Assembly: GCA_022478985.1 (NCBI GenBank)
Contig: JAKSZP010017391.1
Span: 1-64,000, forward strand
Origin: Massospora cicadina
Lineage: Eukaryota; Entomophthoromycota; Entomophthoromycetes; Entomophthorales; Entomophthoraceae
DNA: 64,000 nt
Direction of reading: 5' to 3'
Shown piece after piece: positions 55,535-64,000 of this stretch. The notes under the pieces were generated by a model. That model was not told the origin of the DNA. It did no database searches and saw only the letters and a list, made by a program, of their open reading frames with translations. The translations under genes and the position numbers were made by a program. How positions within the stretch are numbered: the first letter of the stretch is position 1; every line of letters starts with the position of its first letter.

Positions 55535-56281
55535 GACAGATTACTCAGCAAAATATAAGAAGATAGGGAAAGGATGCCACCTCAGCCCAGGGACATTATT
55601 CTTCAGTACAACTTCAACAGAGCTTGGTATGTCCTGCACTCAATGCTCTCAGGCCCCTCTTCAGCAATGCAGCCCCTCTTCCTCGTTTCTTACCCACTGT
55701 TGCCTCTCTTGAGTGCAGTTCCCACAGCATCATTACACGCTAGAACTGTCAGACATCTTTGCCAAAAAATGAACTAGTCAACCTTTACTAACCCAGGACA
55801 GGTTTCAACGACTCCTCATCATTCACAGGATCCTCTCAATCAGCTTTGCTGAGTCCTGTACTAGTGCCCTAGTACTACTAATGGTGGACCCATTTTTAAC
55901 CTGAGCTGGTCCTCCCAAAAATTTATTCAAAAGGACTCTTCTCAGCAGATCTAGTTTCAGCCTGTCCTGATACTGCTGATAATCTTTCATTTAGGCGTCT
56001 CAAGACTTCTTCCTGGTAGACCCAGTTGCAACCCAAGATGACACTTCCAATGACATTGGTCTTCTATGTCATAACTCATCCCCCCTCATTACTTTGGGCA
56101 GATGGATCACCGCTGATGCTCTTCATTGCAGTCAAAATAAAATCTTGAAATCATTATATAATTTTAGCACCTATTTCTCTTTTATATATTTTTCCTTTAT
56201 ATCTTTAAAGTTTTATATTTATATTTATTATTTTTTATCTTTTATCATCTTTTTTTCTTACATTAATATTTTCTCCTAAGT
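55535..56281. other. No gene recognised between LTR and integrase remnant
   Basis: A plus-strand 67-codon frame at 55574-55777 has no motif. The T-rich stretch 56160-56280 is low-complexity. It is probably decayed 3' untranslated sequence of the minus-strand element. Confidence 0.35.
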
Positions 56282-57880
56282 TCAATACTTTAAGTATTTT
56301 GCATGGACTCTATTTACTATAAAACCATCCTCAATGTTTATTGGTTTTATAGGCATCAGTTGACAACTTGGAAATAACCTTGAGCAGAACTGACCATAAG
56401 GCGTACAACTTGTTTTTTCCCCAAACCCATGGGTATCACAATAGGCTACCCTATCTCTCACATAGTATTCTTTCAGCGTTGGGAGATTTTTTTTCATCCA
56501 TTTTCTTTGCTTTGCTCCTCTTCTATAGCATTATATCAAATGCCAGAGATTTTAAATCAATCATAATGTTAGTCAATCATGTTAGGTAGTGTTTGTCACT
56601 CATCCCCAAAGCTGTTTCAATGGTGGAATACAAAATTGGCGGTTTGCAGCTCTTCATTTATGTAGTAATTTAAATGACGTTTTCCCAGTTGCCAAATGGT
56701 AGCTGTTATATGAAAAGTAACCAAACTCAGATAGGCTCCCCAAGTGGAAGTTATCATGTGGCAAGTTTTTATAATGTTTTGGATATAGTTGCATTTATTC
56801 TGTCCACTATGCCATTTATATTTTGGAAGTAGTTAATGGACACTACTCCTTGTAATCCCATCAGCTTGTTCAACCTGGGATCACATAGGACATGAAGTTG
56901 GTCCTGTTTCCACTTATTAAAAATTGCAGGAATCTGTGTCAGTATACCAATTGGTCAAAAATGAATTTCATCATGCTCGTGGCATCTCCTCTGCTTAGGG
57001 CTTTTGTTTAACCCATCTACTTAGATGGTCTATCATGACTACTATATACTTCACACCTCTGGTACTGACACTCAATGGTCCCATAACATCTATGGACACC
57101 ATATGACACGTGAAATCAGGGCATAATAGGCAATATCCCGCTACATTCTTGGCAGCTTGTGGAGTTGACACTCCACACAAAAGTCCAGATAGTCCGCGAC
57201 ATCACAATTTATTGACTCAGTGATAGTACTGGTAAATCTATTTCATAGTCTTCCTTAGGCCACCATGACCAACGATTTTGTTTTTGGCTCATATAAGAAG
57301 TTTAGGGAATAAAAACTGATTTCTGTAAAATTGCTTTATATAGCTGACTTCTTAAATCAGTATTCTCAATCACTTTCTTTGGAGAACTCTGAATTTCTTG
57401 AGTCCCCTGATGTACCCTTCAATCATCCGCTGGAAAAACTCATTAGCATGTATATATATATTCTGAACGGCAGGCAATTTATGACAGTCTGACATTGTTC
57501 TGATGCGCGGCTCATAATCTGTAGATAACTTTGAAGTCATATGCTTGCATTTTTTAAGTCTAACATGCCTATCGGCCCTATGAATCCTTAGAGTTGTGTA
57601 GCCTGCGCAGGGATTAGTGTTCATTTACAACTTTAAAGTGCAACATGTATGTATACTATAATTGTTTGCAGATGTGAAGTACATCCAGGAATTCTTGCTC
57701 TGTAACAGTATAATTCTTTTCTGCTGAATTATGATATGCTCACAAAGCCAGATGTTTTCCCCATTGTCATCCACTTGACTTAAAATGGCACCAATTGCTG
57801 TTGGAGTTCCAGCTTTTGGGCTGCTTGCTGGTGCATTTTTACACTGGAATAACAGAAATTATTGGCAGCAAAGTATCACT
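56282..57880 (-). pseudogene. Decayed integrase and RNase H of a minus-strand Ty3/gypsy element
   Basis: In minus order: an RNase H remnant near 57700-57880 ('TAIGAILSQVDDNGE'); connecting sequence near 57370-57624; an integrase core start at 56995-57180 ('VSIDVMGPLSVSTRGVKYIV', 'VMIDHLSRWVKQKP', with the first catalytic Asp); and the C-terminal module at 56282-56497 ('RDRVAYCDTH', 'IVNRVHAKYLKY'). The last resembles 19048-19251. The second catalytic region is not readable. The remnant is cut at its 5' side near 57880-57950, close to the LINE insertion at 57963. Confidence 0.65.
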
Positions 57881-57962
57881 CTCTACTGCGGGATAATTAT
57901 TCTTAGAGGGGATTTTAAAGACCACTTATACTTAAAATAATAGTAATTGATATAAACAAAAT

Positions 57963-58852
57963 AATCGACCATCACTACCACTGGTACAGTGCAGGGAAGG
58001 GGATGACCCAAATCCCACTTTGTATTACAAAAGCCAGAAGACCGCTTCCACAAAGACATACTTGCCACGACCCCAATTATCGCCAGAATCAACTACCTAG
58101 ACGCTTTGGACATCCCCTATGACCTGGCTACATAGAAGGCAATATGGAGGATGACGCACCATCCACTCCTCCAGCTGAGGGTAAAGTCCAACGCCTGGCG
58201 CTGCCTAAGAAGGACCTACAGAACAGCGGACCACACCCACTCCCTCCACGAAACCTGCACAGTATGTGGAGGAGAGGGCTCCCTACACCACCGCTTAGAA
58301 ACATGCCCCCCATCCAGAGCCATATGGCGAGAAGTTGAGCGCCTGCTTAATATCCAAAAAAAACCAGGATTTCTCTATCTCAAAGAGCTTTCTCGCAATC
58401 TAACTTGAATCCCCAATCCTTTCTACCCTGCTCTCCCTATTGATACCCATTGCAATGTGGACAATCCACACTATTGCCTTGGATGCGTTCAAGGGCACAG
58501 TCCCTATCATCCATGGGGTTGTCAATAGTTTCCACGTTTACTTACTGGAGCATTTCCAAGCCTGGCTCTATGGGTATATGAAGCCAAGGCAACAGAGACT
58601 CATAAAGTCATTGTTCCCACTCTGGTTCCTTCACACAGACCCCTTCCTTCACACCTGCTCCATAGCAGGGCAACCCCCTTGGAGTAGAGCACCAACCCCC
58701 CATATCTGGCGGTCCCAGCTGGCAACAGGGGTAACCTATGTAACCCAGGGTGCCCAATCCTCTCTAATCATCGCTTTTCTTCCCTCCCCTCCAATTTCTA
58801 CACACATATCAGTAATGCCCATCCCTTGGTCATCTTGCCTCAGTTAAATAAA
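57963..58852 (+). mobile_element. 5'-truncated LINE copy with 11-bp target duplication
   Basis: An 890-bp insertion is flanked by ATAAACAAAAT (57952-57962 and 58853-58863). It is colinear with the last 0.87 kb of the LINE at 30414-35614: 'gggaaggggatgaccca' near 57994, the Cys/His motif at 58249-58310, 'MWTIHTIALDAFKGTVP' at 58455, 'EHFQAWLYGYMKPRQ' near 58548, and the tail 'cctcagttaaataaaataa'. Truncation at the 5' side is typical for LINE insertion. It sits between two minus-strand LTR-element remnants. Confidence 0.88.
58151..58847 (+). pseudogene. LINE ORF2 C-terminal region, second copy
   Basis: The zinc-motif part is better preserved than in the full-length LINE: 'ETCTVCGGEGSLHHRLETCP' at 58246-58305 gives C-x2-C-x8-H-x4-C. 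A stop near 58407 separates it from the final 135-codon frame (58440-58847), which ends the protein with an Ile/Ser-rich tail. The function of this terminal region in LINEs is unclear; the zinc motif is thought to contribute to nucleic-acid binding. Confidence 0.75.
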
Positions 58853-58863
58853 ATAAACAAAAT

Positions 58864-59446
58864 TGTCAATTCTATAAGATTTATTAATCAGCGTCTGGGG
58901 TCAAGAAGCAAACCCTATTAATATCTCAATCCTTAGTATACAAGATGTATTGGAGATTGAAATGAGTTGGACGGGAGATTCAGTATTAGCTGGGTGCATC
59001 CAAATTTGGTGGTATGGGCTTTCAACCTATTGGAGGTATTAAAACTTGCCTTGCTTGGACGGAACAGCCAATGGAATGTTGGTAGCAGGTAGGTTATATC
59101 CATGAGTCAGTGTTATATTATATTTGACTCAGTCATTGAGTTTGGAAAATATTTGTCTCTGGCGAAACCCCCCTCCAAAGCTATAAAAGAGGGTGGTCGC
59201 GGTGTAGGCGTTTGAACTAAATTATAGAGAGATTGAGAACCCATTGGAACAACTCCCTGCAATTTTACCTGAGTTTGGCATAACCCTGCTACTATATATA
59301 GGACTATTCAGCTGATGATTGGGGTCAATAGTATTACCTCAATTTGCGGTGTTCCCCTGAGAATTGACCCAGTTTTTTGCCAATGTTACTTAAATCAAAA
59401 ACTTAAAACACTATTATTGCAGTATTGGACTTGTAATTGTCCAACA
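58864..59446 (-). repeat. Probable 3' LTR end region of the minus-strand element at 59447-64000
   Basis: On the minus strand the purine tract 'cttgaagggggtga' (complement of 59447-59460) is followed by TGTTGGACAATTACAAG, a plausible LTR start at 59446. The far LTR edge is unknown: TG-type candidates exist near 59072, and the partner LTR lies outside the window. A plus-strand TATA-like 'ctataaaagaggg' lies near 59182. Confidence 0.45.
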
Positions 59447-59459
59447 TCACCCCCTTCAA

Positions 59460-60480
59460 GACTTCTAGGGAAAGAATAATGCCACAAGTACCGGCCATGT
59501 GCTTGGTTATCATTGACTCCAGTAGCAAGGGATTTGATGGAGACTTTCCCCTCGCTTGTAAGTGACTACAAAAGGTCCTTCCCAAATAGACCCAAGTTTC
59601 TTTCTTATAGGGGTGATGAAATTGTTGTAGAACAGCACCAAGTCAGATACTTGAAGGGAAGGAATAGGAGGCCAGAGCTCACATTGGTTTGACCCTCTTT
59701 TGTGACAGTTTTAGATATATTAGTCATAGCCTCTGATTGTATCTGAATGATGTGCTGGGCCAACTTCTTCATGACTTGCTCAGGGTCAGTCCTATCAGTG
59801 AAAATGTCGTTGGCTAATAATGCTGGCACCCCAAGTTCCCATCCATACAACTCATGGAAAGGAGACATCTTAAAGATTAGTGATGGCTGATTTGATAGGC
59901 CATGAGGACACTGGGTAAGTAGAGATCTCAGTGAAGAGGGTCTGAAGAGGCCAGCTTTATTAAGATAGAGACCAAGGTTCCATTAGCTCTCTCTTTGGTA
60001 CCATTGGTGGAAGGGTTGTAAGGGAGCTGTAAAACGTTGCTGGGTTTCATAGAGGTGGCTATAATCTTGATCACTCTGGTGAAGTTTTTACCATTATCAC
60101 AGAGAAGAACCTGAGGGCAACCATGGCGAGTGAAGATACGCTGGTGGCGGAAATAGCAGTGGTTTTGGCTGTATGAGCTGGAAGAGCCACAGCCTCAACC
60201 CGTTTTTTAAGTTATCAATCCCTACCAATATACCAGTTTCCACCCGTAGTTTGTGGTAGGGGGCCAACCATATCTAGTCTTATTGTGTGGAAGGGCTGTT
60301 GAGGAGTGGATAGGTTGATATTAATATCTTGTTCTGAAACTGGATTGCTTTTTACATGTCAGACAGGAATCCATAATTTTGATGATGGTCTCTATGACTC
60401 TCTCCTAGTAGTAGCATTCTTTCACCCACTCATGGGTCTTCCGCACTCTGCTATTCCCTAGGATAGCATGAGACTCCATA
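59460..60480 (-). pseudogene. Integrase remnant
   Basis: The core start is readable near 60265-60310 ('FHTIRLDMVGPLPQTTGGN', with the first catalytic Asp). 59605-59868 carries 'MSPFHELYGWELGVPALLAN', the conserved segment after the catalytic core. Beyond it, near 59520-59600, lies a C-terminal segment that would hold the GPY/F module, now decayed. The zinc-binding domain near 60350-60480 is only suggested by scattered residues. Confidence 0.65.
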
Positions 60481-60668
60481 ATGACAGGTAATCGCTCTGA
60501 TAGTCGATTGTAGGTAACCATTTATACCTACTTTTTTGTATAGCTTCCCATCATCCACCTATGTGTTGTGGGAGAGTCAAGCTAGCATCTTCTGAATGGG
60601 TTCATCCTCATCCGCCCAAGCGTCAAGGGTCATTAGGAGGACATGTAGCCTCTCATCTTCACTATTGT

Positions 60669-61170
60669 CTAAGTGAAGGACTGGCAGTAGGTCAACCCAT
60701 TGACATTCATGTAATTCATACCAGATCGGTGCTCAATGGTCATATCATAGTGCTGAAGCGTCAAAGCCCAGAGTGTCAACTGCTCAGTGGGATCTTTCAT
60801 ATTCTGTAACCACTTTAAAGAAGAGTATTCAGTAACTACTGTGAATGAGGTATATATAGGAAAGGTGGTATTATTTGACAGCAGCCAGGACAAAAAGGCA
60901 CTCCTTCTTAGTGACGCTATAGTTGCGTTCTGCCTTAGAAAGCATCTTGCTTAATTATGAAACAGGATGATCAACCCCATGCTCATCCAATTGAGCTAAG
61001 ATAGCTCTAACAGCATAGTTGGAGACATTGGTAAACAGCATGAATGGTTTACCATAGTCATGATGGCGTAGGATTGGCCGCCGTTGCAGCAACTTTTTTA
61101 GAATTTCAAATGCAGCCTTTTGTTCCGCTCCCCAATGAAAAGGTGTATTCATAGCTAAAATTCGCATAAG
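60669..61170 (-). pseudogene. RNase H remnant
   Basis: The frame 60955-61167 has 'FHWGAEQKAAFEILKKLLQ' and 'PFMLFTNVSNYAVRAILAQL', in which the usual T-D-A-S is T-N-V-S, so the first catalytic Asp is replaced by Asn. The frame 60669-60893 continues with 'FTVVTEYSSLKWLQNMKDP' and 'YDMTIEHRSGMNYMNVNGL', where the usual T-D-H is T-E-Y. Both changes make the domain catalytically dead. Confidence 0.75.
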
Positions 61171-61399
61171 GGCTCACTGAGATGAGCAAATTTGAGGATG
61201 AATTGATGGTAGTACCCAATCATGCCCAGGAACACCTGGATATTGCGTAGGGTTTTTGGCGCAGAGATCTTGGCTATAACTTCAACTTTATCGTGAGGAG
61301 TTTGAATCTCATCTTGTGAGATGGCGTGTCCCAGAAAAAATTTTCTTCTGGAAAAAACGTATATGTAGATGCCAACAGCTTTATGTTGGATGCCCACAA

Positions 61400-61770
61400 G
61401 TATTGAAAAACTTCCTTCAGATGTGCGAGATGCTCATTAAAGTTTTAGAGAAAATAGTGATGTCGTCAATATAGATAATTAAACAACTCAAATTAAGATC
61501 CTGCATAATGTGATCCATGGCCTACTAAAAAATGGCAGGCGCATTACACAATCCCTGAGGTTTCCAAGTGAATTGGAACAAACCCTCGCTGCAGATGAAC
61601 GCACATTTCTCCTGGTCTTGTGGAGAAAGGTCCATCTTCCAGTATCCACTAGCTAGGTCTATGGCGGAGAAGACCTTGGATCCATAAAGTTGAGCCAGAG
61701 CATCATCAATTCTGGGGATAGGATAACTATCCTTTTTGGTGAGGTTGTTAAGTTTGCGGTATTCCATAAC
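61400..61770 (-). pseudogene. Reverse transcriptase remnant with intact YIDD
   Basis: The minus frame 61525-61767 reads 'MEYRKLNNLTKKDSYPIPRI', 'VFSAIDLASGYWKMDLSPQD' and 'FTWKPQGLCNAPAIF', covering the motif with the first catalytic Asp and the LxNAPA segment. In the adjacent frame the YIDD box is present at 61462-61473 ('LIIYIDDITIFSK'). All three catalytic aspartates of the palm can thus still be located, although frames are broken near 61500. The connection domain follows at 61155-61397 ('FLGHAISQDEIQTPHDKVEV', 'FLGMIGYYHQFI'). Confidence 0.8.
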
Positions 61771-62399
61771 TACTTAATGACCTCCATTACACTTTTTTAT
61801 AAGCAAGAGAGGAGACTACCAAGAGCTTTGAGAAAGCACCAGCAGCCCCGCGTCCATTTAACAGTTTAAGCTCCGTCCTCATCTAAAATCTTAACTTTTG
61901 ATTTATGATAGGACTTGGATTGAATAGGGTGTGCATCACCACCATCAATGGTGTAGCTCCAGTCCTTAATATGCCCATAGTCAGTATCAGATTTAGAGAA
62001 GATGTCAATATAGAACTCTAGTAGAGTGTAAATTTTTTGAGCTCAGCGGGAGTTAGATCATTGGAAATTTGAACATTAGGCAAGGTGCATAACAATTGAT
62101 TAACAAGTAAGCCCATGTCTAACATAGACCTAATACAATGGACATGTCAGATGTCCTCAATTGGAATCAGAAAGGCTTTTCCAATTTCTTAATGCTTCTT
62201 TACAACCATGTCCTTGTTAGTAAGATTCCCCAGAAAAAGATTGATGGGTCGCTGGTAGGCAAGCTCTAAAATACCTGGCAGCACCCAAGGTTCCAAAGGA
62301 CTTATCCCCTCAATGCTTGTTAAGTGCAGAAGGCAGTTGTGGAGGATTTACACAGTAATCTTGGTGTCTATCGCCTTTTGTTCGCACGCCTTGATGGCT

Positions 62400-63262
62400 A
62401 CCTCCTTTGAAGCATATAACGGAAGGCCCTCTGAAGCATCATGGAGTCTGACAGCTTTTTTGAATTTCTGCCCAATGTGGTATAAAGTAAGGAGAGGACG
62501 TAGGAAGGGTACTCAACTATGCATGTGTATTCTATCTTCTTAGGCTCATCATTGGTAAAGACTAGGGGAACTTCGTAAATTTGAAGGGGGAGAAATCCAT
62601 GTTTCATGTTGATAATTTCGTCATACTCAATCATTAATTGAGTGCCAATGAGCAGGTAGTATGCGTTTATTGTCCAATGCCACAGCGGGGGTGGACAGGA
62701 GGAGCTTCCCAATATGTATGTGTAGAGAAGAGTAGGCTCCAATAGCTCATGTGCTGTTGGGTTCTGCAGTTCCAAACTCTTGCAAATAGTCCAGGTCAGG
62801 CACCAACTTAATTTTATTGATGATCTTTGAAGAAACCACATTAACTGGAGAACCTTTAATAAGGATGGCTAGAACTTGCATCTTATTGATGACACCTCTA
62901 TCTTGGTTATAGTGCTACCAAAAGTAGGAGAAGGGCTAGAAGCTCCCTCAAATGGAGAGAGGAGGCAAGGCGTTGAGCCAACGCAGGTTATCTATCCTTA
63001 ATATATTGGAGTATATGAACTTGTTGGGTTGATCATATCATGTACCTATAATATGGTCAGCATCACTGGCAGTATCAATCATTTTTGAACACCTCAACAC
63101 CTGCTGGATATAGGCCCATTGGGGTAATATGGTCATATCTATTCTTTCAATCCTCGACCTATCCGTTATCTGCACTTTCATTGGGGCTCCTAGGACATAA
63201 TAGCCCGCATCTTCACCACCCCCTTCAGACTCGTCATCAAAGGGGTTGTTAATGCATATCAA
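62400..63262 (-). pseudogene. Linker and aspartic protease remnant
   Basis: The linker frame 63038-63262 ends upstream of a protease-like stretch near 62745-62880, read as 'VLAILIKGSPVNVVSSKIIN' then 'KIKLVPDLDYLQEFGTA'. It aligns with 'FFVIDIGSPISIISSKL' at 2424-2633. The catalytic Asp of D-T-G-S is replaced (I-K-G-S), so activity is lost. The remaining frame (62398-62841) covers the rest of the protease and the region before RT. Confidence 0.55.
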
Positions 63263-63742
63263 GAGTTTCTAAGAGGGGGCTGAGAAACCAGCTTATTCTC
63301 ACAAGGGGGCCTTTTGGCGCTCATCTACCCTTTTGGCTTTTAAAGTGAGCATCATAGTTGCACTAACTTTTGGTGCCACTTGAAGAGAAGAATTCTTCAG
63401 GTGCGTGGTCAGAGGGAGCCCGTGGTTGTTATGGAGAATGGCTTTGAGGGATGGGAGGATGGACTACCATGATGGACCCCTTAAAGGAGTGAGCAGGGGG
63501 CAGCGAGAACACTACCAATTTCAAAAGACTTGAAGGTGGGTGCAGCTGAGGGAGAGAGAGCCCGACCTTGTCACCCCTGGTTCTCTCTGGCCAACCTTTA
63601 ATGGAGGATGGTAGTCTTGTTGGGATTCCCCATGGGAACTGGCTTTGGAAGGGTAGTCGCTCCAGAGGGATCAGTAAAGTCAGCGTAGACTCCTTCTGCT
63701 AGGATATAGTGGGTAGATCCTCAATGGTTAAGGCTTGCAGGT

Positions 63743-63967
63743 TCAACACCACTCCTTGGGGGTCTCAACTTCATAAATATCTGCTAACTCCAATAAAGCC
63801 TCCTTTATATCCCATATGCTTCTGAAATGCCTTTTGATTGAGATAAGTTTCCTTGATAGGAAAGAATGAGAAGTCAACCCGCTCAGAATGGCAGCAATGG
63901 CGTCATCAAGAGGCAGTATTTTTTGCAAGCAGCAAGGGATGAGCTTCACTGTTGCACTGATCAACAA
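63743..63967 (-). pseudogene. gag capsid-like fragment
   Basis: A 74-codon minus-strand frame with helical, hydrophobic segments ('LPLDDAIAAILSGLTSHSFL', 'SIWDIKEALLELADIYEV'), in the place where capsid is expected. There is no knuckle in this stretch. 'AL-EALLDIQWIY' of the family B gag (near 8640) has a comparable phrase, which supports the assignment. Confidence 0.45.
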
Positions 63968-64000
63968 ATGAAGTAACTGATTCGCCTACTTTCATGCTAA

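Larger units (their letters stand above)
59447..64000 (-). mobile_element. Long decayed Ty3/gypsy element running off the window
   Basis: Minus-strand order from the right edge: capsid-like region (63743-63967), acidic linker 'ESEGGGEDAGYYVLGAP' (63038-63262), protease remnant (about 62745-62880), RT (61400-61770), RNase H (60669-61170), integrase (59605-60480), then purine tract and LTR start at 59446. The linker and protease match those of family B and of 2424-2633, so they share a lineage. The 5' LTR and part of gag are beyond position 64000. Every domain has stops, but domain order and spacing are intact. Confidence 0.85.

Noticed and set aside
58128..58313. Minus-strand glycine/serine-rich frame
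   Set aside because: Antisense shadow of the LINE C-terminal zinc-motif region.
59175..59195. Plus-strand TATA box (ctataaaagaggg) as promoter of a host gene
   Set aside because: No plus-strand frame follows; it lies in or beside the LTR of a minus-strand element and may be fortuitous.

Overview
This 64 kb window looks like a transposon graveyard from a repeat-rich eukaryotic genome. I could support no host gene, rRNA, intact tRNA, CRISPR array or bacterial operon. Ty3/gypsy LTR retrotransposons with fungal-style reverse transcriptases, an APE-type LINE, and decay almost confined to CpG sites (CpG to TpG or CpA) suggest a CpG-methylating fungus, perhaps a basidiomycete. That assignment is inference, because no host gene is present to test it.

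Layout. Positions 1-2240: remnants, including a reversed LTR piece (785-1870). 2250-6095 (+): decayed Ty3/gypsy pol, itself hit by a 43-bp retro-insertion at 3190. 6381-13932 (+): a full-length but dead Ty3/gypsy element with LTRs of about 1.2 kb ('family B'). 13932-15040: a TRIM-like pair of short direct repeats. 15132-28265: a nest. Two copies of a 555-bp repeat (family D) bracket a 3.7-kb non-autonomous LTR element (16720-27058, target duplication ATAAG), and that element's 3' LTR is split by a complete 6.6-kb minus-strand Ty3/gypsy element (19688-26309, target duplication ATATC). 28280-29040 (-): a gag remnant. 30414-35614 (+): a full-length LINE with a 17-bp target duplication. 37205-41680: another repeat pair, the second copy split by a minus-strand insertion. 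39291-50290: four copies of a family of 1.9-2.5 kb elements that carry only a LINE ORF1-like protein and end like LINEs. 52105-54430 (+): LTR plus gag of family B. 54630-57880 (-): 3' LTR, integrase and RNase H of another element, followed by a 5'-truncated LINE (57963-58852). 59400-64000 (-): a long decayed Ty3/gypsy body in correct order from gag to integrase, running off the window.

How the parts relate. The LTR elements show the usual LTR-gag-PR-RT-RH-INT-LTR order, and two have exact 5-bp target duplications. The non-LTR elements fall into two 3'-tail groups. One tail is shared by the LINE (30414-35614), its truncated copy and two ORF1-only elements. The other is shared by two ORF1-only elements and three tiny insertions of 22-48 bp, each with its own target duplication. 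The most unusual signals are these minute retro-insertions, the ORF1-only ('half-LINE') family with exchanged tails, and a tandem array of hairpins with compensatory changes inside the LTRs of the nested element. Positions were derived by eye; percentages are estimates.
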